64,000 nucleotides of DNA from Porogramme epimiltina (GCA_900155495.1 FTLJ01000402.1:1-64000); one strand, 5' to 3'. Positions 1-11,253 are shown, numbered from the stretch's first letter. Numbers and translations: made by a program. The notes: a model not told the origin generated them from the sequence alone.

Positions 1-456
1 GCGTCTTGGCTGGGGAGAAACGGGGAGCACCAGGGATCCAGTGAGACAGAAGCCGTCATGCGGACCGACGGAGGCAAACACGGTCGACGTCAGCGCAGCC
101 TGGCCACGCGCACGCAGAGTGCTGCAGTGGGTGGAGACGGCGGAGACGGCACCGGGGGGCAAGTCGACAGAGAAGAGCGTCCATGGCACCAAGGAAGGGA
201 CTGTGGGGCAGGCGAGGATGGAAGCGCGACATCCCCAACAGGATCACATCGCCGGAGAGACTGCTTGTCGGCGTCTATAAATAACCGAGAGGCCTAGGCC
301 CCGCCAGCGCTTGTCAAGTGGCCATGCATAGCCTGACATGCTCGTCGCTGAACGGCTCCAAGCGACATGGACGCTACAGACGCAGAAGAGCAGCGAAGAG
401 GCATGGCTGGCAGTATGGAATAGAGGTAAAACAATGATAGCATGGGAAGGAATACA
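1..456. repeat. 3'-flank module D of NLR1 (left-truncated)
   Basis: This stretch lies immediately 3' of the NLR1 stop codon. It is repeated downstream of all four other NLR genes (about 13500-14012, 32526-33041, 48030-48546 and 59960-60467). The shared text includes the run from 'gcgtcttggctgggga' through 'taaataaccgagaggcctag'. No convincing protein is seen; small ORFs on both strands differ in frame between copies. It probably contains the 3' UTR and polyadenylation region of the receptor. The window starts inside the module. Confidence 0.75.
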
Positions 457-3400
457 TTACTGATCGTCCGACGCGTCGACAACAACCAACCGTCCGTCAT
501 TTGTCGCAAGCGCTATCCGGTCACCGCAAACGTCCCATCCTCCACGTACTTCGTAGAAATCTTGACTCGGGGTGAACCTGTAGATAGAGGGAAGCCATCG
601 CACACGCCGACGCTCCCCGTCGGACCCCGCACGCCAAATCCATCCATCTGACTCCACATAGTAGCTCGAAAGCTGTGACGAAGCAACATTGCCGGAATGA
701 GGTGGGGTCTGGGAGGTGTTCCCAGAGTCCTGCATGGGTGGCGAGTCGAATGATGGGATTGGGGTGTACTCGTCATAAGTGACGATCGCGCGACCATCCG
801 CGGAGAATGCAATGCGGTTCACCAGGCTCCTCGAACCCTCGGTGCGGACGTCTAACTTGGGTACTAAAATGCGGCGGGCGATCTTGTTCTCAATGGAGTC
901 TTGGGTACGGCGGGCCGGTTGGGAGCTTGGGTGCGAAGGAAGGACGTCCCATATAGATCCCTCGCCGTCGCCACTTGCTCCTACTATCCGCGTATTGTCC
1001 AAGGAGAATGAGATACAGCTTATCTCACGGGTATGGTTGATTTCCCACAGGACGCCATTCGATGTGAGGTCGTAAAGGCGTATTGCGGGATGTCCTTCCC
1101 GTCTGCATGAAATGTACCAATCTTCAGAAGACGGGTGCCACCATCTCGTGAATACCCGGGCCGGCGGGGGTGACTTGGATGCAGAAACGGGACTGTTGTC
1201 CAAGGATGAGAAGACCATGAGGTCTTTATTCGACGACGTTGTGAGGGCCCAGATCTCGCATTCTCCACGATAGATTTCCGCCTCTAGCCCTGTCTTTGTG
1301 TCCCAGCTCCGGACCGTTCCATCCAGCGAGCCAGAGATCAGCTGTCCAGAGTCCGGAGCGAACGCCGTCTGCACCACGACCTTCTCGTGTCCACGAAGAA
1401 CCGATGCGGAGTTATTGTCTTCTAGATCGTAGATGATGATGGAGTGATCCTGCCGGCCTGAAAGCGCAAGGCAAGTCCCGTTGTACGACCACGACAACGC
1501 GACGATCTTGGCACAGAGAGAAGCGGTGTCCGGACGCGCCATGGAGCTGACGACCTTCGAGGTCGACACGTCCCACACCTGCACCGTCCCGTCCTCAAGC
1601 GCCGCCGCGAGGACGTCCTTGTCGTGTGGCGAGAACGCGACCGCGCACACCGCACTCTGCACTCCGTCCCTCGTGGCCGCCGCGTCGCCCGAGACCCCGG
1701 GGCGGCTCGCCTGCATCACGGCCGTGTCCCACGTGCGCGCAGTTCTGGAGTGTGAGGAGACGAGGTTTGCGCCGTCGGGGGAAAATCGCAGATGGTAGAT
1801 TCGTTCCCCTCGAATCTGCTCGGATTCTCCGAGGGGCTCGCCGGTGGTGGGGTCCCAAAGACGAATTGAGGATCCGCCATCGATGTCGCACCCGACGGCG
1901 AGGGAGGAGCCGTGAGGGGAGAAGTCGAGTCCGTAAACGTTGCCCGGCATCTCCAGGCACCTGAGGGGATCGGAACCCGGGGAGTCTTCCGCGGCCCACA
2001 AAACAGCCGCCTTGCTGCCTCCGCATGCGATGATTTTGTCGTCCGGAGAAATGGCGACGGCGATGACCTCGAAGTCATGTTGGAGGATGCGAACGCGAGA
2101 GGTGTCAGGGAGTGACCAGATTCTGCACGTGTTGTCTCTGCTTCCGGAGAGCAAGAAGGACCCGTCGCGCGAGAATGCTACGGACATGACATAACCAGAA
2201 TGCCCTTCGAGGGTGGCTGTGAGTTGAATCTCCTCGGACTCCATGTTCCACAGTTTGATTTGCCTGTCGTCAGAGGCTGAGGCTGCATAGTTCCCCTGAT
2301 GCGAGTAGGTCACGGAGCGGATCCAGTCCGAATGGGGCTTTTGCGAAGAGAGACTGACGCCTGTCCGAACATCCAATAAGAGAAACACCCCATTTTTCAA
2401 CCCAGCGAGTATATCCTTCCCGTAAGGGGAGAACGCCACGCTTAAGACCCCATCCTCCTGCTCGAAAACCAGAAGTTCGGCTCCTGTGCGAGCATCCCAG
2501 AGCCGAATTGTTCTGTCTTCAGACCCTGTGACTATGCGTTCGCCGTCGAGAGAATAAGCAACGCAAGCAACATAGCCGACGTGGTTCTCCATGGTAGTAA
2601 CATGCGGGCTCCAACTGCTCGGTAACCCGACAAGCACTGACGTCTTTCCCTGGATATCTTGACAGAATACCTTGTCCAATGTAGAGCTGTGTATGGGAGC
2701 GGACGCGCACAGCGAGATTGGTGACAGCCCCGTTGGGGAACGAAATTTGATTGCCGGGTATTTGACAAACGTTTCTGCGAAGTGTGTGCGCCATCGTTTC
2801 AAAACAGCGCTTTGCTAGAAAGTTGTGATGTTGTCGAGGATAAACGACCAAGTCTGGGTTTGTGCATCTGCTAGGGTCGAGGAGGAAGTCGGGGAATGAG
2901 GGATGGATAATCTGTATCACTCCATCTCTAGATTCTGGCAGAAATACGACGGAGCGGATCAACTCCAAGTTGCGTGTCGTCGTTCCGCCCCGTTCTCCGA
3001 GGAGGAGGTCCAAGGCTGAGGTTGACAGCTGATCCCGCAAGAGCACGACTGATCCCACAACAGACATCAGTTCTATCACCATCTCTGGCTCTGCATCTTC
3101 TGCGATAACGTCATTGAAGACATCGGCGTAGAGCTTGTACAGATATGTCAGGGGCTCGCCCTTATGGACCCCCAGCATCTGCAACACGATGCGCAGTCGC
3201 GCCCGCGGATTGTTCCTCTTCGGGTCGGCAATGAACATCATGGCGGTCGAGAGGAAGATGAAGATTCCATGAGCAAGGGAGATGAGTTGCCTCTTCTCAG
3301 CGTCCGTCGGCCATGACTCTTCCTCGGAGTAGTGCTCCCTAATTGTCTTCAGCCGCTCTTCAACGTAGATGGCCATGTCTTGCTCCACGATCTCACGAGG

Positions 3401-5423
3401 CACCTCGTCAAGAGGGAAGGAGTGAGTGTTCTCAAGGAGGGATTTGAAACGGAACCCCTTCACGATGCGACCTTCGGGCCGGCTAGTGATTAAGAACTTG
3501 AGGGGGAAAATGTCGGCAACAAACTGCGATAGCGCGACAAGAATCACCGAGACCGCCTCCTCGTCGTGGCATTCGTCGAGCGCATCGATGATTACGACCT
3601 GGGGGAGGGGAGGGGAGTCCTTCATCGCTCGCAATGGCTCGACTATGAGCTTCTCGAGTTGCTTCGATGGCTGAGAGCGATGGATGTCGGGATGAGCGGA
3701 GAGTGCCTTCAGGACTTGATTTGCGAATGCCGAGTTGGATGCGGAAAGCTGATGAGCAATGGTGGGAAAGATTCGGTGTACAACGCTACGACCGCCGGCG
3801 CGTGCGCAGAAGAAGCTCGCCCCGAGACGCCCCGATTGGTCGCACCATGAGGCTATAGTCTGGGCGATGGTGGTCTTCCCTGAGCCCGCGAGGCCGTGGA
3901 ACCACAGAAGCGCCAACTCCTTACGGATCGAGTAGAGTGGGGAGGAAACGGTCTTGTTTTTCTCCAGTTCTCCAATTATCCAATACTGTATTGCTGATAT
4001 GACCTCGTTCCTTGTGTCCGCCATGCACCCGACCCGACCACTCTCGCTGTCATCGTACCGCGCATCGCCAACGTGGTTGAGCTCCTTGAGCGCTGGAATG
4101 CATTATTATTAGTCATAGGATGAAGCCAATATGAAAGGCTTACCTGCGTCCCGTGTTTGCTTCTATTCCAAATAAGGCAATGCGTAAGAAGGTGGACGCG
4201 AAAAAGTATCATACGAGAGAACAAACCTCGAGAGCGATCTGGCTGCGGAGGGCCGATTCGACCTGATGACACAGTCGAGCGTCAGTCTAAATTCATAGCC
4301 TTTCACGTGCAATGATATGGCCCACTGACGTACCATGAGACGATCAACGAGTGAAGACAGCGCTTTAATGTGTCCGTCTAGGTCCCCGGCGATCGCTTCA
4401 ACTTGCGCAACCTTTGTGAACCATCCTGGGCAATCTAGATCATTCACCGCCTTGGAAACTTGTGCTACCTCACTGTTACGTCAGGAGGCGAGGTGTTAGC
4501 TCGGACAGAATGCCATGGGTGAAGGGCGTACTCCTTGAAGCGATTCAGTTGTTGTGAAACCTCCCAAGAACAATCTTGCGCGTCAGGAAGATTATCGATC
4601 ATTTGCACCAAGGGCCGAACTCGTCCGTCGAACTTGCGGATTGTGTCTCTGTTTGCACTGTATTTCTGTCGGGAAGTGCCGTTAGTGTGTGGATCTCACT
4701 CGCTAGTCGTCACCTGCCCACATTGTAGATTTCAACTGATGCTACCACCGTGCCCAAGGCAGTTTGGAGGGGTGGCAGAGGGGCAGATGCCTCCTTCGCG
4801 ATCTTCAGTATGCTCAACAATGCTCCCTTAGCCGTCTTCTTGAAGTCTGACCAGCCTCGAGGTGTCGTGGTAGTGCTGCGGTGGCCTTCCGCAACGGGAT
4901 TAGGCGACTCGACGACAGACACTCCGAGCGCTGGCTTCTCGGGCTCAGAGGACGTACTTGACGCTTCCGGGGGCTGGGGTGACTGGTCGAGAGATGCCTC
5001 GGTGTCGGCGTTTGCGATAGAAGGAGATGTTCCCGTTGTTTTTGTCTGCTGTTCGTTCTCTCTACCGGTCACTGCGGGCGACGATCGAGTCTGAAGAGAG
5101 GTATCGCTGGGAGGCTGAGCAATGGGTGGTACTGAGGGAGTCTGCGTCGCCGCCGCATCGGGCTGAGTCGTGGTATCTTGTATGGGGAGCGGGGAAGGTG
5201 ATGGCGGTAGAGGGGTAGCTGCTTGGGACGGGTGATCCGGGGAAAAGTCACTTGGTGCTGCTGCTAGCGATGTGGCTTCCTGTGCGGGTGAAGCGATGGT
5301 GTTGGTATCCACTTTTGCTTGGGGCAAAGAGACGGCTGACGACGTATGGTCTAGCGGCGACTCTGAGTTCGAGACACACCAGAGACAACGCAGCGTATTA
5401 GTGATGGCCCTCCACACTTCCAT
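457..5423 (-). pseudogene. NLR1: NACHT-WD40 receptor, type A head, internally deleted and frameshifted
   Basis: This is a fungal NOD-like receptor gene. Exons inferred on the minus strand are 4722-5423, 4532-4665, 4334-4472, 4227-4262, a 19-nt microexon 4144-4162, and 4092 down to 457. The start is the ATG at 5423 (MEVWRAIT). A Pro/Ser/Thr-rich linker is followed by helical segments. The NACHT domain has a P-loop (GLAGSGKTT), Walker B (VVIIDALDEC) and ITSRPE. The WD40 exon is otherwise full length and ends VVVDASDDQ. Near 2690-2715 the NACHT frame (around RVRSH) runs straight into the WD40 leader in a different frame. About 100 codons that all paralogues have are missing: the NACHT C-terminal helical part, the intron and the first WD40-exon residues. 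The NACHT frame reaches a stop at 2519, so no single product spans both parts. A rescuing cryptic intron was looked for and not found. Type A features match NLR4. Confidence 0.82.
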
Positions 5424-5540
5424 GGCTTGCAAGAGCCCCGACGACGCGCCCGGGGGCGTTCAGGGAGGGTGAAGGGAAGTAGACAGCAGGGATAGAGGGC
5501 GTACGTTGGAGAGGCGGGGCAGATGCGGATGTTCAACGCT

Positions 5541-5583
5541 GTATAAGGTTTCCCGGCGCTGTTTCTGAGGGGCGTGGTGGCAT
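5541..5583 (-). promoter_or_regulatory. Conserved NLR core promoter, type A copy 1
   Basis: About 120 bp upstream of the NLR1 ATG, the plus strand reads GTATAAGGTT (AACCTTATAC on the gene strand). About 26 bp further out is GAGGGGCGTGGTGG. Both elements recur at the same distance in front of NLR2, NLR3 and NLR4, although the DNA between them differs. A third shared block, around TCAAAGAAGC near 5638, lies further upstream. They are read as a TATA-like element plus a GC-box-like element; protein binding is not shown. Confidence 0.5.
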
Positions 5584-7217
5584 GATGCACGCGGTCTCGC
5601 GCAGGATGAACACCTGACATACGAGACGGGGCGCTTGTGTCAAAGAAGCAGATGATAGGCGCTGTGAAGATCGAAGCCTTGTTGAGAGGCGGTGGAAGTG
5701 CGTGGGAACGCGCTGTAAGAGAAGCCGAGGGGTGACATCGCGGGCTCGTGGGTCTGCGCGGAGCAAGAAGTGCGCTGGGCGTGCATGCATTCGTGTATGC
5801 CTGAGAGCGGCTGGCCGCGTGGATATCAGTTCAAATGATATCATTGCACGAGTCAAATATTGTTGTATATGCTAGCACTTTGGTCGAATTAGAAGGCAAG
5901 AATCGACTGCGCAGGTGGGGAATACACGCACCTATAGATGAATGCAACACTGCACACACCCCGCTTGCTCTGAGGCTCTCTCCATCTTCTGGCATGAGTC
6001 ATTTCCGCCAGCCTCCCCTGAGAGCTCCGACCTACGGCATCTCTCGCTGATCCATAGAACCCCTCAAGTCGCCTCGACCATCCTCTCGCGTGCCGACTCT
6101 ACAAGCAACGTGCCATCCACTAGATATAATGGGTTAGCTACGGAGGGCGTTTCATAAAGGACACACTGGGACGTGCTGTGGGTTTCGACGTTCATGTATC
6201 CCCGATCTTGGTTAGGCGCACACGGGCCCGGTGGGAGCGCCATCCCGGGGCAGCCACCACTGGCGCAGTTCAACAGCTTGGCGTCGGGCATTCATGGTTC
6301 TGCTGAGCTTGGCGTTGAGTGCTGAGGGAGCCGTTGAGGTTGAAGTGATTTTGTCAAGTATAAAGAAGAGCCGGGTGGGAGCGTACAGCGTATCCTCGGG
6401 CGTCGGGGACTGTCAGGAGGTGCGCATGCGTAGGTGGCTCTATAGACTAGCGCGGGGACGGGTGAAGGATACGTGAAGCAGCAAGGAAGACACGGGATTG
6501 GGGGTCATGCTCGGACACTGGGCGGACGAGGCGTCAGGCCGAATGTGGGGCGGAGGGGACAGGCCGAAGATCGACTGGAAGAGGCAACAGCAGGGGTCCC
6601 AGGACGGGACCAGCTCGCGCCACCGGACAATGGTGGGTGGCCACAGGCGAAGCGAAGAAGGACCATGGCTGGATTCAAAGGGAGGCACGGAGACGCGTCG
6701 CTGGACGAGCCGGAGCAGCTCGCGGGAGGGGCGCGTTGGCTGTTGGTGGCCCGACAGGCGTGGAAGCCTAGGCACCTTACGGGAAGCCCAAGAAGAAGTC
6801 GTGACAGGCAGGGAAGCCCCAGAGTGAGGCGTGCAGCCTGAGAGGCCTGTGCGGCGAAGAACGCGCGTCGCGTGCAATTCGCCACGGGCATGACAGCGTG
6901 ATGGTCACGGTCACGGGTCACTTTCTCCGAGTGACGTCACCTCTGCCCCACCCAAATCGCGCCCGAGGAGAGGGCGCATGGCATGATCTGCAGTGGCGCC
7001 GATAGATCTATGGGGCTTCTGGCCATTACCCGGCCTGCGAAGTGATTAGAAAACGTCGTGTTATCATTCAGCCCTTCGGAGCGATAGACCCACTTGCTCA
7101 ACGAGTGCAGCAGCACGGTTGGCGATGTTGTATGCGACCAAACTTCTCTTGGACAGCCAGTATATTAATTGCATATCCTCGTGAATAGATTCCACTCCAC
7201 ATATGGACGAAAGCTCT
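5584..7217. repeat. Type A upstream cassette, copy 1
   Basis: Intergenic DNA upstream of NLR1, closely matched by 54062-55640 upstream of NLR4. The best-conserved part (about 6440-7010) contains a perfect TGACGTCA palindrome at 6932-6939 followed by CTCTGCCCCACCCAAATC, also present at 55388 onward. ORFs of 100-145 codons occur on both strands around 6440-6920, but they are Arg/Ser/Gly-rich and change frame between copies. No gene is called here. Confidence 0.6.
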
Positions 7218-7860
7218 CTAATGTGCGCCAGCAAGAGCCAGGCAAACTGCATGTCGTGAAAGTCGGACGAGATTTTCGATTGAACTAGACTAAAGAGCTC
7301 AAGGAGCATCAGCTCACCGATCATATGTTCAACACCTTCCATAATAATGAGCACGGGGAAAGCACACTTCTTCCGGTCCACAATGCCCTCGTCCGAGGTC
7401 CATGTCCTGTACTGGCCCGTATCTCCTCGTCATCACAATACCTTTCAGCACAAGCTTGGGCATCACTGCCACCCCCGTGCCCATGAACCCGCTCTTCGGC
7501 GTCATCTGCAACGTGTATTCTGCCTGCACCCCAGGCGTGCCTGCCGTAGCACGGGTGTTTCCGTCCGCGCCGTGTCTGGGCCGATGATCTGCGCGAAAAA
7601 GGATGAGTAAGGGAGTGATACTGGTGAGCTGGAGTACGCACACTGAGCAGCTAGCTGCATCTCGGGGTGTGCAAGAGGTGCAGAGACGATGCCGTGGTTG
7701 AACAGCACGCGGGAATTCGGCGTGAACGAGTCGTCTAGCAGCCATGCTGTGTATTAGAGCATTAGGAGATGCGCATATGGTCGGCGAGGGGACCAAGGAC
7801 GCACCCTTAAGCCTGTTACGCACGCTTGAGATGCTGTCGGCGCGTGGCGGAACGCGTTGC
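7218..7860 (-). pseudogene. Unidentified multi-exon gene remnant X, copy 1
   Basis: Reading frames conserved with the second copy (about 55644-56280) reveal exon-like pieces. From the 5' side: an end fragment (ISSVRNRLK) to 7805; a GTGCGT...ACACAG intron 7747-7804; an exon from 7746 reading WLLDDSFTPNSRVLFNH; a middle piece (YTLQMTPKSGFMGTG); then DTGQYRTWTSDEGIVDR and FPVLIIMEGVEHMI; an intron 7247-7317 (GTGAGC...GCAG); and a last short exon ending ALAGAH and a TAG at 7218-7220. The frame shifts between the middle pieces, so it is probably not functional. I do not recognise the family. The 5' side dissolves into GC-rich DNA near 7860. Confidence 0.5.
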
Positions 7861-8169
7861 GCGTGGTGGATGCGAGCAATGGGCGTTTAGAGGCCCTGTC
7901 GCGCGCACGGTCATCGCGCGCTCTCGTAGAGCAGGCCGACTGCGTCCCATCGTCCCCACTGATGATAGTGACAGTGAGGCTGAGGCCAGCGAGGAAACTG
8001 GGCACTGTGCAAGCGCGCGCTCACACGGCGCGGGGAACGGCCGCCCTGCGCGCGCGAGACGGTATACCGGCCGCATGCCCCACGCAAGCCGTTGTGACCA
8101 GGTGGCGCGCGCAGAAACTCGCCGCGCGCTGTGCGCGCGCTGGCTCGCAGAGCGCGTGCGTATTCGCGA
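7861..8169. repeat. GC-rich segment of type A cassette
   Basis: Rich in CGCG runs and matched by about 56281-56520 in unit 4. No conserved reading frame, RNA gene or transposon ends were seen. Confidence 0.4.
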
Positions 8170-10215
8170 TTAGACCAGTTGGCAGGGCGCGCCGGGCTTC
8201 CAACGACTCGACATCGTTGCGACATCCACCCCGCCGCTGCAACCCCGAACCCATCTAGCTCCGCCACCACCCTCATCGTGCCCGCGCCCACGATCCGGGC
8301 CTAACCCCGCACCGAGAAACTCCCATCGCAACTCGCTCGGGCCGTCGCTGCACGATCCCAAACGATTCGCGGGGACGAGGGCAGCCAGGAAGACGGGCGG
8401 CCCCGCGCCGGCCCACGGGACGCAGCGGCGGGGGCGTCGGCCCAGGCCAGCAGAGAACCGGCGAGCGTGCGCGCGGCGCCGCCCGACGTGGCCCGCGTGT
8501 GCCGTCCTCGGGTGCGCGGGGCGGATGGCACGGGGCGCGCGTGCGGTGGATGGGAGAGCCTTTGCCTAGGGGGGCGTTTGGGCGTGGGCAGGGGAGGGAC
8601 TCTGGTCGTGGCGAGGGGAGGGACTCTGGTCGTGGCGAGGGGAGGGACTCTGCTCGTGGCGAGGGGCGGGCAGGGACGCGGAACGCACTTGATGGGGGAG
8701 GGAATGGAGTCGTGGAGTCGCCGTTGGGCCTGTTGCACGCGATGGAGGTTATCCAACAATGGGCTTGCCACAGAGACCCGTCGTCGCGGGCGCGCGCGGA
8801 CGTGTAGCGATCATACTAGCGATTATATGCTGGATAATCGCCGAGGTGTCTTGTTTGCGTGGCTGGGACAGATGTTGCCCAAAAGTCTTTCACTAGCGAT
8901 CGTGAAAGATAGAGGAACGTAGCCCGTGCTTCAGGGGTGGAGGTGGACTATGAGGGTCGAAGGGGTGGCGAAATCGAGATACCGCCGGATGAGGGGGTTC
9001 AACTTGTCGGAAGTGGTGGAGCGGGAAGGGCGCGTACCTGCGAATCGGGCAGTAAGGGAAGATCCTCATGGGTCGCTGGCTTCAAGGAACAGACTGAGAG
9101 AGACGTTTTGTAAGGATACGAATGTTGGCGCGTGGGGAATGGGCTAGACTTACCAGGCTTGTGGCTGAACGTCCCCACAACGCCTTGTTGAAGGGACCTT
9201 GTGGAAGATGGCTGAGAATCTTGCAGACCCGCGCAAGTTTGACACGCGCTCCGTGAGCGGACACTACGTCGCAATGGGGGGGAGACTTCCGGAGGCAGGA
9301 ATGGGCTGTGGGCGCGGGAGCGGAGCGGGGGAGGCAGGCAGGGTTCTATTGGCTGCAGTGCGGCGACGGCGACTGAGCGAGAAGGGGATTGGAGGAGGGA
9401 CTGGCACGTACGTGGCTCCTCTGACTATAATGGGTACGCGAGGCGTGGTAGCGCGGGCGAGGGCACTCCACGGGAGGAGCGAGGGTAGCGATTGGATGCA
9501 GCCCTGACACGGCGAGAGGTGCACGGCTAAGCGGACACCAGAGCCGGGGCGGGACGTTGACGGCTTGAGGGCACCTGCTGAGGGGAGCGTATGGCACTTG
9601 GGGGTAGAGGGTATGTCGGGAAGGGACGCAGAAGTACGGCAGGAACCGACTGACGATACGCAGGCACTGGTGGGAGGCATAGAGGGTGGCAGCCGGTCCA
9701 TCTGGAGGCTGTCGCTTCTGTAGGGAGTGTCGACGCGTGGGGGAGGGCCGAACAGCGCCAGCCAGTTGGCGTGGGTTGGGCGAGGAAGGAAGCAAGCCCA
9801 GTGACGGCTCAGGCGGACGCGATGGACGTCGAGGGGCCAAGTTGACTTGAGCACGCCCACCGACACAGCGAGCGGCGGTCACCGTCGTTGGGCCACGGCT
9901 GGCCGGCCCGGCAGAGCTAGATCTCGATCGACCCTCGCGTGGCCGTTCCGCCAATGCTCGCGGGCGCGGTTCCGGGCTCGGTTGAGCTCCCTTCCACGGT
10001 TTCTTCGCCACCCTCGCTATCCTCCACGCCCTATGGGTCTCGGTCGTCCATTCATACGCGATGTACCCTCTGCTCCCACATCAGCACTGTCCCAGACCCC
10101 ACCTTCCAATGTTGGTTCCCCGCAAGATTCTTCACAGAACCATCGGACAAATCCCTCTTTCGAAGGACGGAGAATGTAGTCTCTGGTGCGCCCTTCGCTC
10201 TGTTGCGTACGTGAT
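8170..10215. repeat. GC-rich module M, copy 1
   Basis: A roughly 2-kb CpG-rich segment present four times (also about 24575-26560, 43575-45520 and 56520-58312), on both type A and type B backgrounds. Shared landmarks are a block around CATCGCAACTCGCTCGGGCC, a CCAAT box on the minus strand near 9346, and the run TACGTGGCTCCTCTG near 9410. Long minus-strand ORFs exist (9264-9866, 9346-10011), but their frames are interrupted or shifted in the other copies, so no protein is called. Confidence 0.6.
8589..8664. repeat. Minisatellite, about three copies of a 24-bp unit
   Basis: The unit GGGAGGGACTCTGGTCGTGG plus CGAG is repeated head to tail about three times, with one T-to-C-type variant (CTGCTCGTGG) in the last copy. 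The sister M module near 56870-56895 has a single unit, so the expansion is specific to unit 1. Confidence 0.75.
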
Positions 10216-11195
10216 AACGTCACTAAACTGTGTGTATGCAATTGAGACTTCCGCCCCCGCGCCGCGTCCCTCTGTGTAGCAAGAGCGTCGGCTTCAGCAG
10301 GATCATTCCAACGATGTTCTACGGTAGGCTGCCTACGTACCCTGCAATCGCGCGTGTCTTCGACATCTGGATTTTGCGTTCACCCTACGTAGAGTATGGA
10401 TGTAGTGGCATGTATTGGGCTCTATGGTGAGTATTCCTCGCATCAAACAAACGGGCATCCCTGACTCGATACACAGGACGGCCCCGACATCGAACGGCGG
10501 GACCATGCACATTTCCACCCTCCATTCAGGCAGAAGTCCTAGCATAGCCGTGCGTGAGCCGCGCCCTCCCATTTATGTTATATTTTCTCCCTGAGCCCCC
10601 TTATCCCTGAGCCGCTGTGGCACCCTCTGAACGCCGGCCAGATCGAACCTGCGCCTCGAGCGCACGAGAACCACTCTCGAACCTGGGGGATCAGGTTGGA
10701 TTGGAAGGCATACGGATCTGCGATATCCAGTCCTAATAGCGGCGAATGTCTATACAAGGCTCCTTAGTGAGTTTGAACAGCCACGCGGTCAAGCTCTCTC
10801 ATAGATGCGATTGCCATACTCCAGGGCAGATTCAATGGCCTCCTCCGTGTAGAATCCCCTCTTCTTAGATGCAGCTCGCGTCCCCAGGGATTCGCCCACC
10901 TGTTGAAGACCTGATAGACACCGCGTAGGGGTTACTTGAACGTCAGTTGACCGCTGTTAACACTGTATGGGCTGGGATGGTTGTGGACGAGTACACGAGT
11001 CCTTTGGCAAGGGAGCACTAGTGAGTTCGTGCACGTCTACACGTATTGCCATGCACTCATTCCCGCTTCTCCACCATTTACCCCTACTCGTGGATGTAGA
11101 TCAGGCAGTCCTAGCTATCTCCTGAATAATACCATTCCCTACTGAATGGTTCGAGATAATACCGTTCGCTTCCCGACGTTGATCATCAACGCAAA
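10216..11195. other. Linker with small minus-strand exon remnant
   Basis: Mostly non-coding DNA between modules M and Z. On the minus strand at about 10793-10910 an open stretch reads GTRAASKKRGFYTEEAIE, continuing ALEYGNRIYERA and a stop. A diverged counterpart (GEQIPGRRAALK) is visible in unit 2 near 26880-26930 and also in unit 3 near 45650-45690, which suggests the last exon of a lost gene. Nothing else was recognised. A tRNA-like string near 10630-10690 does not fold as a tRNA. Confidence 0.35.
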
Positions 11196-11253
11196 TTGAG
11201 CACCTTAAGGCTTAGAGCCCTGCGGTGTGTGCTAACACGAGATTGTTGTCTAT

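Noticed and set aside
457..2802. NLR1 rescued by a cryptic intron across the deletion
   Set aside because: GT/AG pairs near 2590-2680 were tried by eye; none found joins the NACHT and WD40 frames in phase. Transcript data could still overturn this.
9264..10011. Long minus-strand frames in module M containing TYVPVPPPIP
   Set aside because: The peptide recurs because the DNA is duplicated, but surrounding frames shift between copies, so selection for protein is not visible.
10625..10695. tRNA-like string with two GGTTCGA-type T-loop motifs (minus strand)
   Set aside because: No acceptor stem or complete cloverleaf can be drawn; the T-arm stem does not pair.
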